In this document: piece by piece, positions 25,349-34,575 of the stretch | Layout of the letters: the number at the start of each line of letters is the position of its first letter | How positions within the stretch are numbered: position 1 is the first letter of the stretch | Source of the DNA: Sphingobacterium endophyticum | GTDB taxonomy: Bacteria > Bacteroidota > Bacteroidia > Sphingobacteriales > Sphingobacteriaceae | NCBI RefSeq assembly: GCF_009733535.1 | Contig: NZ_ML771899.1 | Location: forward strand, 124,001-188,000 | Length of the DNA: 64,000 bases | Direction of reading: 5' to 3' | Made by a program: the position numbers and the translations under genes | Notes under the pieces: generated by a model | What the model was told of the DNA's origin: nothing | The model's input: only the letters and a program-made list of their open reading frames with translations | Databases searched by the model: none

Positions 25349-26011
25349 ATGGGATTACATGAAATTGATTTAAGGGCATTTCATGGCTTTGGGAAAGCTA
25401 AGGAATTTAATGAACAGACATGGTGTGTGTCAGAATTATTTTGGTCATTTTTAAAACAATATAAGGTTAATAATGTAAAGAAATGTGTTATCATAGTAAC
25501 GGATGATTATCAAAAAAAATTAGAAGTTCCTGAGAGTTTTGGGGCGATAAGAAGTGTAAAAATAGAATTGGACCTTAATCGGTATTTTGAATCTAATGAT
25601 TATGAAAGAAGAAAAAAATTGTTAGAGGTAACTTTTCAGGGAATGAGGCAAATCGCGATAAGAGAGGGTTGGGAACTGGAACCTTTAGAACAGGCATATG
25701 AATCCTGTATAAGAAATGACATTAAATATCATTTCTTTTTAAGGGATAAATTAAAAAGTTCATTAGATCGCAAAAATAAAATTGGGATATGGTGCGAATG
25801 GGATATCGATACTTTTAAATTATTTTGGGTTTTATTGGATAAAAATAATGTTGAATTAAATCGGGAAAACTTTTTTTACAGTAGTGAACCAAGCCAAGGT
25901 GAATTTGCTTATTATTTAAATTGGCAATGGATAGATAATCGAACTGTTTTGGTAAAAAATGAAAAAAGAAATGACCTTCTTTCTTGGGAATTAGATGTAT
26001 CGGTGAAATAA
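25349..26011 (+). CDS. Putative immunity protein for the KVDWHKLIYG-tail toxin
   Basis: The 220-aa cytoplasmic protein starts MGLHEIDLRAFHGFGKAKEF, two bases after its toxin tail. It is helical and acidic, with a Trp-rich end (GEFAYYLNWQWIDN). No family is recognised. A damaged copy of its first 18 codons sits behind the second copy of the toxin tail at 49200-49253, strong positional evidence for a cognate pair. Confidence 0.65.
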   Translation: MGLHEIDLRAFHGFGKAKEFNEQTWCVSELFWSFLKQYKVNNVKKCVIIVTDDYQKKLEVPESFGAIRSVKIELDLNRYFESNDYERRKKLLEVTFQGMRQIAIREGWELEPLEQAYESCIRNDIKYHFFLRDKLKSSLDRKNKIGIWCEWDIDTFKLFWVLLDKNNVELNRENFFYSSEPSQGEFAYYLNWQWIDNRTVLVKNEKRNDLLSWELDVSVK

Positions 26012-26161
26012 GAATAATTTCAAAATTTTGTGTCAGTAGCTTTCAGATTCTCTAGTCAAAAACTTATTATCGTATACAGCCTAAATTAAAGGGTGGATCT
26101 AATAGTTCATCATGCGCACAAGCAATTTTCAATGAAAGAAAGCTTAACGAAATTAATTACA

Positions 26162-26446
26162 ATGAATAATCAGGAAATTCATGGATTGTCTCTTAATATG
26201 GCTGTTTTTACCACTAAATATGTTATAGTTAAAAATTCCCCAATAGTTTATGTTTACCATGACGAAGAAGGTGATTGGCAATTTTTTGGATCGGAAGAGA
26301 ATATTGAAATAGAAGATGCTATGGTTGTTTCTTTAGGTGAAATCCTTGAAATGGATCGGTCGATAGTTGATGTTTTGAGTTTAGCAATCAATTCATTTGC
26401 TACCAGGAAATCTAGAAATTCTGATTGGGTCGTTTCAACCCTTTGA
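26162..26446 (+). CDS. DUF2185-like immunity protein
   Basis: The pattern FTTKYVIVKNSPIVYVYHDE, then EGDWQFFG, then AMVVSLGEILEMDRS fits the DUF2185-type immunity family (a GDWQF strand and a VSLGEIL motif). ATG 26162 gives 94 aa with a short lead-in, as usual; ATG 26132 or GTG 26093 are alternatives. It is cytoplasmic. The toxin partner is not visible upstream. Confidence 0.55.
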   Translation: MNNQEIHGLSLNMAVFTTKYVIVKNSPIVYVYHDEEGDWQFFGSEENIEIEDAMVVSLGEILEMDRSIVDVLSLAINSFATRKSRNSDWVVSTL

Positions 26447-26508
26447 ATTGTCGGGTAGATTTTAACCAAAAAGGGTAATTGCTTTTCAATTGGTTTTGAA
26501 TATAATGA

Positions 26509-26652
26509 AATAATAGCGAGACTATTTATAATGCTGTTTCACAAGCAGAGCATTACCCTGGAATTCAATTAAAAGATGTTATTCCTAACGCTCAATTTAA
26601 AGGAGCAAGTGCTGGTGGAATGATAAGTTCAACAAAAACGTGGGTTTTTTAA
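26509..26652 (+). pseudogene. Toxin C-terminal tail
   Basis: A 47-codon frame without a start reads AVSQAEHYPGIQLKD, then AGGMISSTKTWVF, and ends 13 bases before a small membrane-protein gene. It fits the recurring tail-plus-immunity layout of the island. The toxin family is unknown. Confidence 0.45.
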
Positions 26653-26665
26653 AAAAGAAGAAGAT

Positions 26666-27055
26666 ATGATTAAAGAAAAAAAAGAAGGAAGTATCTGGTT
26701 TTTAATTTCTTTTGTTTTTGGAATTGCTGTCTTAATTTATTTTCAGGTTTACAAAAAAGATATTTCTTATTATTTGGAAAATAATTATCACTTCGAAATA
26801 GAAAATAGTTATAATGGGATAATCGAAAGAAGATTTGTAGATAAGTCGAACCATAATAGCTCTATGGTAAAGTTTAAAGATGGATCAGAGAAAGGAATTC
26901 ACCCATATTTTTGGGGAAAGATGCAAGTTGGAGATTCTATTAGTAAAGTAAAGGGAGATTCTGTAATACAGGTTTTTCGGAATGGAGAAAAAATTATATT
27001 GGAAATAGCTCCGTTTTATGAAAAAGCAATAAAGGAACAGCAGAAAAATAATTAA
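26666..27055 (+). CDS. Membrane-anchored putative immunity protein
   Basis: The 129-aa protein has one N-terminal membrane helix (FLISFVFGIAVLIYF) and a soluble, mostly beta domain that probably faces the periplasm (MVKFKDGSEKGIHPYF). It follows a toxin tail directly. A transmembrane anchor instead of a lipid anchor is seen in several immunity candidates of this island. Confidence 0.6.
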   Translation: MIKEKKEGSIWFLISFVFGIAVLIYFQVYKKDISYYLENNYHFEIENSYNGIIERRFVDKSNHNSSMVKFKDGSEKGIHPYFWGKMQVGDSISKVKGDSVIQVFRNGEKIILEIAPFYEKAIKEQQKNN

Positions 27056-27077
27056 AAAAGTCCCCTTTTAGATTGGG

Positions 27078-27229
27078 CAAAAAAAGTGATAGGTTAGAAT
27101 AGTTAGAGTTTGATTTAAATATTACTGATTTTTCAGTAGGGCAAAATGAGGAATTTTGTTTATTAGGACAGCAAGAAGGTAAGATTGTTCTACAACGTTA
27201 TACGAATGGACAAACAACAGTTGTTTATA
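27078..27229 (+). repeat. Stray fragment of the propeller lipoprotein gene
   Basis: About 150 bases match the segment near 29051-29194 of the gene at 28394, including codons for FDLN, IDFS, LLGQ and YTNGQTTVV. The copy lacks start and stop and is fused to unrelated sequence on both sides. It shows a partial duplication, or the remains of a second copy removed by recombination. Confidence 0.75.
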
Positions 27230-27394
27230 CCTTCAGAAGCAATAGACGGTATTGAAAGGTCTATGTTCGTTAAATATGGTAATCTAATAAGAGAGTCAGA
27301 GCATCATCTAACATCACGAGATAAAAGAAAGCTTGAGGTTCAGTTTTGGGAATGTATATTAATCTTCTTCTTAATGGATTTAATATTAAATACA

Positions 27395-28120
27395 ATGAAT
27401 AAAAGAATTGGATTCATTCTTATGGTTTTAATATTATTGTCGAGCTGCAATAGTAATAAAGAAGGAATTTATCTCAAATATCTTGCGTTATCTGAAAAAG
27501 ATAGTGTTGTATTTTTTGATAGTGTCTCAAATAATATTCATTTGGTTGAAATTAGAAAATACAACTCTTTAGGTGATTTTCAAGGGAAGTTTTGTTTTCA
27601 AGTTAACGACAGTATTTTTTATGAGGTTCTTTCAAAGGAGAACCTGTACTTACGTTATTCTAATGATTTCATATATTTTTCTAAAGACCCAAGTAACAAC
27701 GAATATGGTTGGGTGAATGTGGTGAACAATGAATTTATTGACTTGCCAAATAAGGATTCTATACAAAAGGAAATCGCCAAAGAATATCCTGTAAACAGAT
27801 TTGAGAAAGATGGAAGGATTTTTCTCTATAATAATGAAGGTATACTTGTGAAGGAACTAAACTATGCTGATTTCTTATTTAAAAATAATGTACTGAATTT
27901 GGATACCTTGCCTATAGGTACTTATTCATTGACAAACAGTAATTTAAATAAAGTTTCTAACGACGTCAATGAAATGCTAAGAAGTGAAATGCAAGGCATA
28001 TATTATATTACTTTCCCAGATGTCAATAGTTACTCAATAAGACGGAAGAAATATATTAATGACTATTTTAATGAGATGATAAAAACCGGAACTTTTCCAA
28101 GAGACATTAGCATTCCGTAG
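27395..28120 (+). CDS. Lipoprotein, putative immunity protein
   Basis: From ATG 27395 the 241-aa protein has a lipoprotein signal (VLILLSSC, Cys18). A longer reading from 27185 starts inside the stray propeller fragment and is rejected. The body alternates short strands and helices (YLALSEKDSVVFFDS, IYYITFPDVNSYS). No family is recognised. It is followed by two short toxin-tail remnants. Confidence 0.6.
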   Translation: MNKRIGFILMVLILLSSCNSNKEGIYLKYLALSEKDSVVFFDSVSNNIHLVEIRKYNSLGDFQGKFCFQVNDSIFYEVLSKENLYLRYSNDFIYFSKDPSNNEYGWVNVVNNEFIDLPNKDSIQKEIAKEYPVNRFEKDGRIFLYNNEGILVKELNYADFLFKNNVLNLDTLPIGTYSLTNSNLNKVSNDVNEMLRSEMQGIYYITFPDVNSYSIRRKKYINDYFNEMIKTGTFPRDISIP

Positions 28121-28313
28121 ACGTACAATTATGGCAAGTGTTGGCAAAAAGTAGGTGATTCGTCTGTTCCGTGTGATAAGGCCAAGGTTGGTTCTACTAG
28201 AAATGATGCGTTTGGTTAAAATGGCTTCAATACCTAAATTGAATGATACTTTTGGTTCTAAAGAAGGTTGGTCTTTGATTATTAAATTAGTATTTAAAGT
28301 GATTGGCAGTTAG

Positions 28314-28382
28314 AGGCCTCGAAATCCACAGCTTTGGGATCCTCAAAAAAATCCAGGACTTAAAAGTCCAAGCGAATTTTAA
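28314..28382 (+). pseudogene. Toxin C-terminal tail
   Basis: Twenty-two codons read RPRNPQLWDPQKNPG and end SPSEF before TAA, 11 bases upstream of the next gene. The Pro/Asn-rich composition is typical of the last residues of Rhs-linked toxins. No domain can be assigned. Confidence 0.4.
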
Positions 28383-28393
28383 AATTATGAGTT

Positions 28394-29464
28394 ATGAGAA
28401 TTTTTATAAAGATAATATCACTGCTTTTGTTTATATCTTGTTCAACAGATAAAAGTAACCGTTATACTGTTCATTCTTTCAATATTGATATAAGTTACGA
28501 ATTGTTTACACATCTATTAAGTGATCAACATCATCATTATTTATTCGGGGCAGTAGAAGAAAATCAAATGGATTATCGTACGAGTGAAATTACAATTGTA
28601 CAGTCGGCTGTAGGAGATGAGAAGAACTGGAAACCTTTTAGTAAAAATATACCTGGTAAATGTCAAGCGGTTAGTCAAACCCATAAATATATTTATGTAA
28701 TAAGTATAAATCAATATCAGGAGCTGCGAGATCCAAAATTTAGTAATCACAAGTTATATAGAATTTCAAAAGCAGATAAATCTATTACTGAATTATATGA
28801 ATTTAATCAACCAAATTCTTTTGTAAGAGATGTTTATTTTGATTCTGATGAAAGAGGATATATCTTCTTTAGACCATCAGGAAACCCTTTAGACTATCAA
28901 TTTTTGAAAACAAATAATAGTGGTAAAGAATGGGATGTAATAGAGTTGAATCGTCCTGTTAATGTAACTCATAGCTATGATGAAAAACTATATTTTGTTT
29001 CTTATAAAAACAATCTTAAAAATAATTGGATTTATAAAATTGATAAAAAAAGTGATAGGTTAGATTCGTTAGAGTTTGATTTAAACATCATTGATTTTTC
29101 AGTAGGTGAAAATGAGGAATTTTGGTTATTAGGACAGGAAGGAGGCAAGACTGTTGTACAACATTATACGAATGGACAAACAACAGTTGTCCATAATTTT
29201 TCGGATGATGCCGATGTTTTCCCTAAACATCTCTATAAGTACAATGAACTGATGGTTGTTATAGCTTCTCAAATAGATGAAAATATGCTTGGCGGATTTG
29301 GAGGTACTAAGACTTTTATGTTTGTATCAAAAGACAATGGTTTAACTTGGGATAATGAACGACTTGATGGAGCTTTATACTTAAATCCTATATCCATTTA
29401 CAAGAATAAAAAATTGACAGCTTATGTTGGTGACGGAAAGATTTTAACCTGTAAATTTCAATAA
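28394..29464 (+). CDS. Beta-propeller (Asp-box) lipoprotein, putative immunity protein
   Basis: The 356-aa protein has a lipoprotein signal (LLFISC, Cys16). Repeating strands include a canonical Asp-box SKDNGLTW near the C-terminus and a weaker one, NNSGKEW, in the middle, so the fold is probably a sialidase/WD-like propeller. It is unusually long for an immunity protein but sits behind a toxin tail in the array. A separated partial copy is found at 27078-27229. Confidence 0.65.
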   Translation: MRIFIKIISLLLFISCSTDKSNRYTVHSFNIDISYELFTHLLSDQHHHYLFGAVEENQMDYRTSEITIVQSAVGDEKNWKPFSKNIPGKCQAVSQTHKYIYVISINQYQELRDPKFSNHKLYRISKADKSITELYEFNQPNSFVRDVYFDSDERGYIFFRPSGNPLDYQFLKTNNSGKEWDVIELNRPVNVTHSYDEKLYFVSYKNNLKNNWIYKIDKKSDRLDSLEFDLNIIDFSVGENEEFWLLGQEGGKTVVQHYTNGQTTVVHNFSDDADVFPKHLYKYNELMVVIASQIDENMLGGFGGTKTFMFVSKDNGLTWDNERLDGALYLNPISIYKNKKLTAYVGDGKILTCKFQ

Positions 29465-29655
29465 AAAGTAAAAAGAGGTGTATCAAAACATTAAAGATAG
29501 TTTCGTTTTTCTTATGAGAGTTGCAAAAGGAATGCAGGATATTGACGAAAAAACTTCAACTGTTGGCTTAGTGTGGATGCTGTAGGCGCTATGATTGAAT
29601 GAGTTGGGCTCTTCCTGGATTGCAAATAGCTGAAGTTGGAGGAGTGATGCAATGA

Positions 29656-30126
29656 ATTGGGAGTGCTGTTGAAGTAGCTGTTGAGTATATTTCAGGAAGT
29701 AATAAAAAGGCAACAATTAAAGGAGCAAATAAAGATATTTTGATAGGAGTTGGTAAATTTGGAAATTATGCAGTAGATAAACTTATTCCAGGCAATACAG
29801 CAAATATCTCTATGGATATTGTTGAAGGATTAAAAGATGGAATGGGGGTGATGGAAACAGAAGTAAAAGCTCAATCGGACAAGACTTTAGAGAAATTTAA
29901 AGGGAGAAAATATTATATTTTATTATTGAATACATATTTTTTAGCTGCAATAGTACTATTTGTTATAGCATATCTATTTTATTTAACGATTAAAGATGCT
30001 AAGATATCTTCTGAAGAAACTGGTGGGAGAGGTTTGACACCAGCAAATTATCTTAAAACAAAGATAATTATTATAATAGCCATTATAATGGGAATATTGA
30101 GCTTATTATTTGCTAAATCAAGTTAA
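29656..30126 (+). pseudogene. Pre-toxin/toxin fragment with membrane helices
   Basis: The frame is open from 29656, behind an in-frame TGA, to 30126; only a TTG at 29740 offers a start. The first part (SAVEVAVEYISG, then VGKFGNYAVDKLIPG) resembles the Ala/Gly-rich pre-toxin segment that follows Rhs cores. The last third has two membrane helices (YFLAAIVLFVIAYLFYL and IIIIIAIIMGILSLLF). Upstream, 29565-29655 carries more of the pre-toxin interrupted by stops. It may be a decayed membrane-active toxin, or a toxin remnant fused to a membrane immunity gene. Confidence 0.45.
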
Positions 30127-30131
30127 TTAAA

Positions 30132-30305
30132 ATGAATTACGATAACATTTATGGATTGTTAACTTCAGTATTTATGATTTTATTGAGTATATATACAAAA
30201 TATTCTAATAATTATAACAATAAATGGATAGCTAAAAACGCATGGTTATATGGTTTAATTATTGGTGTAGCATTGTTGATTCGAAGTATAATGAAATTAC
30301 TATAA
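30132..30305 (+). CDS. 57-aa two-helix membrane protein
   Basis: A short complete frame begins five bases after the previous stop. It encodes two hydrophobic segments (GLLTSVFMILLSIY and WLYGLIIGVALLI) separated by a polar YSNNYNNKW loop. Size and place suggest a small membrane immunity partner for the preceding membrane-helix fragment. No family is recognised. Confidence 0.45.
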   Translation: MNYDNIYGLLTSVFMILLSIYTKYSNNYNNKWIAKNAWLYGLIIGVALLIRSIMKLL

Positions 30306-30402
30306 TTGATTTCATTTTATATTTAAAAGAGATGTCAGGAATGGAAATATATGGGTGAGGCGATAAAAATGGTTAATTACTGATTGGGATAATAGTTATA
30401 TT

Positions 30403-30702
30403 ATGGAGGAAAATTTAGGATTAATTAAATGGTTCAAGGATAATTGTGATGGTGATTGGGAACATTCCTATGGTGTTAGAATTATGACATTGGATAACCC
30501 TGGTTGGGTTATAGAAATTGATTTAATTGGTACTGAATTAGAAGGTTTTGAATTTGAGGATAATTCTTTAGAACTTGAGGAAGATTGGTACAGTATATCA
30601 TGTAATGGGAAGATCTTTAAAGGTGCTGGAGATCCAAATAAATTAAACATCTTGATAAATAAATTTTTGGATTTTAAAAGATGTTGGGGTGGCAAATCAT
30701 GA
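30403..30702 (+). CDS. Imm53-family immunity protein
   Basis: The 99-aa protein fits the Imm53 family closely: IKWFKDNCDGDWEHSYG, then IMTLDNPGWVIEIDL, a Glu-rich middle, and a closing GDPNKLNILINKFLDF. It is cytoplasmic and full length. Imm53 proteins neutralise polymorphic toxins, but the partner toxin is not visible here. The last 19 codons recur as a remnant at 56661-56718, ahead of the second copy of the downstream lipoprotein. Confidence 0.85.
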   Translation: MEENLGLIKWFKDNCDGDWEHSYGVRIMTLDNPGWVIEIDLIGTELEGFEFEDNSLELEEDWYSISCNGKIFKGAGDPNKLNILINKFLDFKRCWGGKS

Positions 30703-30794
30703 AAAATGTCGATTAAACAATCTGTAACTTTACTTTGTGATTGTCATTGGGAAAGCTGATGGAAGTTTAATTTTAATAATAAATATTTCAATTA

Positions 30795-31313
30795 ATGAAA
30801 GTAGCTAGCTTTTTAATTTGTTTTGCATCACTTTTCTTTACTTGTTGTTCTTATTCAGGAAAATCAAATAATGCTACTATTGAATATGATGATAGTGTAA
30901 AATTGCAACTTCCGGTTTTTGAGAAGAATTCTGTGATTGACAGTTTGTTCTCAGTTATTAAAAAGGAATATGGCTATATGACATTAAATGATAATAAGTC
31001 TATTATCATAGTTTATATTGATGGAAAAAATACCATTGAAGAAATTTCTGCCGCACTTATTTCAAAAGAATGTATTAATTTTCATCTGAGTATTTTTGAA
31101 AAAAATAAGATCGGACTGCTTTATTATGATGGATTAGATGTATTGGTAATAGATAAAAATAGATTATTGGATACAGTTGATACATCTCATACCCTACTAA
31201 TTCCTGTTCAATTGAAGGAGTTCCCGTGGTTTTATGAGCCAATTTTATATTCGTTTGAAATAGATAAAACTGAAAGGTTATTATTTATGGGTGAAAGTTG
31301 GCTTTCAAGATAA
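30795..31313 (+). CDS. Immunity-like lipoprotein, copy A (paralogue of 56811-57329)
   Basis: The 172-aa protein has a lipoprotein signal (SLFFTCC, Cys17 or 18) and differs from the copy at 56811 at few positions, mostly in the signal peptide and near the C-terminus. The surrounding DNA, including the Imm53 end upstream and about 70 bases downstream, is also duplicated. Function is unknown; lipidation implies the periplasm. Confidence 0.65.
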   Translation: MKVASFLICFASLFFTCCSYSGKSNNATIEYDDSVKLQLPVFEKNSVIDSLFSVIKKEYGYMTLNDNKSIIIVYIDGKNTIEEISAALISKECINFHLSIFEKNKIGLLYYDGLDVLVIDKNRLLDTVDTSHTLLIPVQLKEFPWFYEPILYSFEIDKTERLLFMGESWLSR

Positions 31314-31502
31314 AGAAAGATTTCGTGGACCTATTCATGGAATCGGAGAGGCTAAAATAACTTCAAAAAGGAAAAAGCAGATGCTGAAGATGAAAATTAT
31401 GGGAAATATCGCCACTTGTGCCTTTAGTAAATAATCACCCCTTAAATAGTTTTCAATAATCTGATTGTTTTAATATACCATATAAAATTTATAAATAAAA
31501 TT

Positions 31503-32033
31503 ATGGAATATCCTTTGTTTATTCCTCCTAAGGAATTATGGGGAAAACAAACTATTGATTGGAACTACGATGAAGCAAAGGTATATTTTAAGTGGTTTAT
31601 TGAAATAAAAGAAGATAGAGTTAATAATTTTCTAAATATTATTAATGAAAAAAGAACCTCCAATCATCAAAATGATTTAAAACGAATTGGGAAGAAGGTC
31701 TCTGAATTGATCCAGTCTTCACCATTTTCAAGAATTGAAAATGAGAAAAAAATATTAACCAATGAAGGAGCTGCTATCGCGGCAGACATTTCTTTACTCC
31801 TGTCTGAATATATACTAAATAAACATCCAGAATTAAAATGGGGAATTGTTAGAAAACCAAAACGTGATATTTCAGTAAATTTACCTGCAATTATGCCATT
31901 TCCTCGTTATGGCCATTTAGAATTAATGAAAGATTCGATTGTAAGTTGTAGGAACATTTTGCAATATAAGGAAAATTCGATAGTATGGCTTGAAACGTAT
32001 AATGACGTTAATTTTAGACTTGAAAAAAAATAA
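31503..32033 (+). CDS. Putative immunity protein
   Basis: This 176-aa cytoplasmic protein has a helical first half (WNYDEAKVYFKWFIEIKEDR) and a conserved-looking LTNEGAAIAADISLLLSEYIL helix, then KWGIVRKPKRDISVNLP. The 'eG.aiA.D...Ll' pattern occurs in a family of immunity-type proteins from toxin loci, but I cannot name it with certainty. Confidence 0.55.
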   Translation: MEYPLFIPPKELWGKQTIDWNYDEAKVYFKWFIEIKEDRVNNFLNIINEKRTSNHQNDLKRIGKKVSELIQSSPFSRIENEKKILTNEGAAIAADISLLLSEYILNKHPELKWGIVRKPKRDISVNLPAIMPFPRYGHLELMKDSIVSCRNILQYKENSIVWLETYNDVNFRLEKK

Positions 32034-32039
32034 GTGTAT

Positions 32040-32215
32040 TCATCTATTATTTCAATTTGTCATTAGGACTCTTCGAATGTTCTAGTATATGTGGTCAAGA
32101 TGATCATTGTGATTTTTTGTTGTAGGAATGTCCATTAAGTATCTGTGAATAGATTTTCCTAATTCTATATTTAGAAGCTCAATTATTAAATTTAATTAAT
32201 GAACTAAAAGCTTTA
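32040..32215 (+). repeat. Deletion remnant of the 60872-61562 module
   Basis: Bases 32040-32120 match the first codons of the immunity gene at 60872 (its CATTATTTCAATTTGTC segment), with small indels. Bases 32150-32215 match the sequence just before the lipoprotein at 61563 (TTTTCCTAATTCTAT). Everything between has been lost. It is thus a shrunken second copy of that module. Confidence 0.7.
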
Positions 32216-32589
32216 CTTCAAAGGTTTGACCTATTTAAAAAAAAGCGTCTGTTCATTCTCGAGCTTTAACTAGATAAACTATTTAATCGCTAAATATTGA
32301 TTTTGCATTCCTATGGGATTCATTAGATATTACATCCCTTTGGGATTTTGATGACAATAAATCGGTTGTTTTTTTAAATACTATCGTCATTTTAAAATGT
32401 ATGTGTTATCTACTAATTCAATGCCCTTCGACGATCCTCGACAGCCCTTCGATAAACTCAGGGCAGCGGCTCAGGACAGGCCTATTATGTGATAGGTATG
32501 TCCAAGTCTATAGTAACCGGAGGTATAAATCGTTATTTTTAAAATACAAAAGAGTTGTAGGTAGGGCTTGGTGACCACTTGGATTAGGG
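32216..32589. other. Gene-free interval with a hairpin-type intergenic repeat
   Basis: No gene is present. At 32423-32480 two copies of GCCCTTCGA lie near CTCAGGGCAGCGGCTC. This resembles the short 'CCCTTCGACAAGCTCAGGG' palindromic repeats scattered between genes in many bacterial genomes. The rest is AT-rich sequence without features. Confidence 0.5.
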
Positions 32590-32713
32590 GGCGATACTAT
32601 ATGATGCCGGGATAGGAGGGTGGAATGTCGTGTGGAACCGTTGGCCAAGAAGATGAGGAGACATTCCACATTTAACTATGCCTTCAACAATCCGATAAGG
32701 TTTATTATGTAAA
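32590..32713 (+). repeat. Rhs core scar with frameshifts
   Basis: In mixed frames the bases encode [17 protein letters not shown], [11 protein letters not shown] and [11 protein letters not shown], the conserved Rhs core C-terminus. Single-base changes break the frame, and the following immunity-like gene starts 8 bases later. The toxin itself is gone. Confidence 0.8.
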
Positions 32714-32720
32714 GTTATTT

Positions 32721-33164
32721 ATGGAATTTGAGAAATTATTTATAGAAACTAAGAGGCAGCCAATTACTTATCAAGGCAAAGAATTGAAAATGATTGAAAG
32801 GGTTGACTTGCCATCAAATAAGGTTACCTTGAAGGTTAGTTTTCTATCAACAGATAGCAAATGGAAACAGAGAATTGTATTTCAAACTAAAGGAGAGTTT
32901 GAGGTTAACGGTCAGAAGTTACCTACAAAAATTGTTCTTTGGGAAGATACAGCGCCTAAAGAATTACAGTTGTTGGTTAAGTCAAAAAACAAAGTGCTTG
33001 TTACTTACAATGTTTGGCAGACCGAAGATGGAACTACCCATTATTGGCATAATGGCGGTGCTATGTACTTAGAAGAAAAAGACGGGGTAAGGACTTACAA
33101 TTGTAATGATGGATATCCTGATGATGATTTAAACGACCTTGTTTTCACGGTAGAATATCTATAA
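32721..33164 (+). CDS. Putative immunity protein behind an Rhs scar
   Basis: The 147-aa cytoplasmic protein is beta-rich (VTLKVSFLSTDSKW, NVWQTEDGTTHYWHNGGAMY) and ends YNCNDGYPDDDLNDLVFTVEY. It starts at ATG 32721, where the Rhs scar stops, so it may once have been immunity to the lost toxin. No family is recognised. Confidence 0.55.
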   Translation: MEFEKLFIETKRQPITYQGKELKMIERVDLPSNKVTLKVSFLSTDSKWKQRIVFQTKGEFEVNGQKLPTKIVLWEDTAPKELQLLVKSKNKVLVTYNVWQTEDGTTHYWHNGGAMYLEEKDGVRTYNCNDGYPDDDLNDLVFTVEYL

Positions 33165-33298
33165 TAACAAATACTAACAAGTATGGATTTTTTTTATCTA
33201 AAAGCCTGTCTAGTCTTGTAATTAATGTCTTGTACAAGGACAGTAAAGATTTATGAATGTACAGGTTGTAAAGTGAAAACAGAGAAAGGAGTTGATTT

Positions 33299-33442
33299 AT
33301 GTTAAAGACAGAAGTCAGTTATTTTGACAAGGGGAAATATGGGAAAGGTAGACTGTTTAATAGGACTGATTATTTTGACAATAATTGGGAGCGGTTCCCT
33401 GAAAGGCCGCGTTTACAATTTAAAGAACAAACATTTTCTTAA
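33299..33442 (+). pseudogene. Short frame, probable immunity-gene remnant
   Basis: A 47-codon frame (MLKTEVSYFDKGKYGKG, ending FKEQTFS) starts at 33299. About 100 bases upstream, another frame reads LMSCTRTVKIYECTGC, which looks like a broken lipoprotein start. Together they probably represent one decayed small lipoprotein gene with a frameshift. Confidence 0.35.
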
Positions 33443-33527
33443 AAACACATAGAATAATAAATGATTTGACCTATATCACATTGTACGGAAATAGGGTTGT
33501 AAAATAATTATTTGACATTTATATAAA

Positions 33528-34478
33528 ATGAAGAAGTTACTCATCTTAATTTTACTATTTACAGCATGTAAGCCTAAGGACAAGGAAATTTTTGAATTGT
33601 TACAGGGCTCTTGGGCTTTTGATTTTAAAAGTGCAAGAACTGTCGGGTATACATCAGGATCCAATTATAGAGATAATTGTGGATTTACCTTTAACGGAGA
33701 TATTTGTGAACTTCCTTGTTCATTTAGAAGCTATTTTTCCTTTCAAAATTGTTTTCAACCTGGTTACAAAACAAAATTTAAAATTCTTGGGGATACTTTA
33801 AAGATTTGGAATAGATTATCAAATGCCTGGAATCCATATTTGATTGAATTTATTTCGAAAGACTCAATGGTTATAAATTTTCCTAATGAAAATTTAGGAA
33901 AGTTAACGTATGTAAGGCCTAAAGTGGAAGAAGTTAATTTTAATGAAATCATAATGATCAATGTTTCATTCAATGATTCGGGTGAATCAAGTTGTTCCGA
34001 TGATATACTTTATTTGAATAAATCCGGAATATTTTTTAAATCAACTGTGGAAAAAGTAATGTCTTCTCCAAAAATTAGAAATGAAGAATTTTTGCAAATT
34101 AGTCCTTCAGAAATGGATGACTTATTTGAGTCATTTCGTTATTACAATATTAAAACTTCGAGCGATTTGTTTATTCAACCGCGAGGAGATGCAGACGCTA
34201 TAAGACGTTTTTTCAGTTTCTACAAAGATGGCGAGATCATTAAAAAAGTAGAAATAGAAAACGAAAGTGGACCTGATGAATTGATTTGGGGCTATCATAA
34301 AATTGAGGGTTTTGATCAATTAAGTATCAAAAGCAAAGCCGTAACAAATAAAAAAGATTTGAAACGCATAAAGGAAGAAATCAAAATAAATCTTTTAGAG
34401 GGTGTTAAAAGCTTAGAGTTCTCTCGGTTTTATGAAAAGACTATTGAGGAACTGGAAAGTTATTTGGATGGGATTTAA
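33528..34478 (+). CDS. Lipoprotein, intact relative of the frameshifted gene at 37221
   Basis: The 316-aa protein has a lipoprotein signal (LLFTAC, Cys14). The N-terminal half is lipocalin-like in pattern (LLQGSWAFDF, GDTLKIWN, FISKDSMVINF). The C-terminal half contains SGPDELIWGYHKI, which matches SPDELQWGYIPM in the split gene at 37221-38211. The pair therefore forms a family, with this the intact member. It is probably a periplasm-facing immunity protein. Confidence 0.6.
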   Translation: MKKLLILILLFTACKPKDKEIFELLQGSWAFDFKSARTVGYTSGSNYRDNCGFTFNGDICELPCSFRSYFSFQNCFQPGYKTKFKILGDTLKIWNRLSNAWNPYLIEFISKDSMVINFPNENLGKLTYVRPKVEEVNFNEIIMINVSFNDSGESSCSDDILYLNKSGIFFKSTVEKVMSSPKIRNEEFLQISPSEMDDLFESFRYYNIKTSSDLFIQPRGDADAIRRFFSFYKDGEIIKKVEIENESGPDELIWGYHKIEGFDQLSIKSKAVTNKKDLKRIKEEIKINLLEGVKSLEFSRFYEKTIEELESYLDGI

Positions 34479-34575
34479 CAGATGAAAATTTTGAATACGG
34501 ATTATATGGATGTGGCATATTAAAGACTTATTAATTGGTTCTATAACAATAATGGGATTCAAAAGAATAACAATT

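Noticed and set aside
32423..32480. Attachment site or regulatory operator
   Set aside because: The sequence looks like a common intergenic palindromic repeat (CCCTTCGA...CTCAGGG) and has no partner copy in the window.
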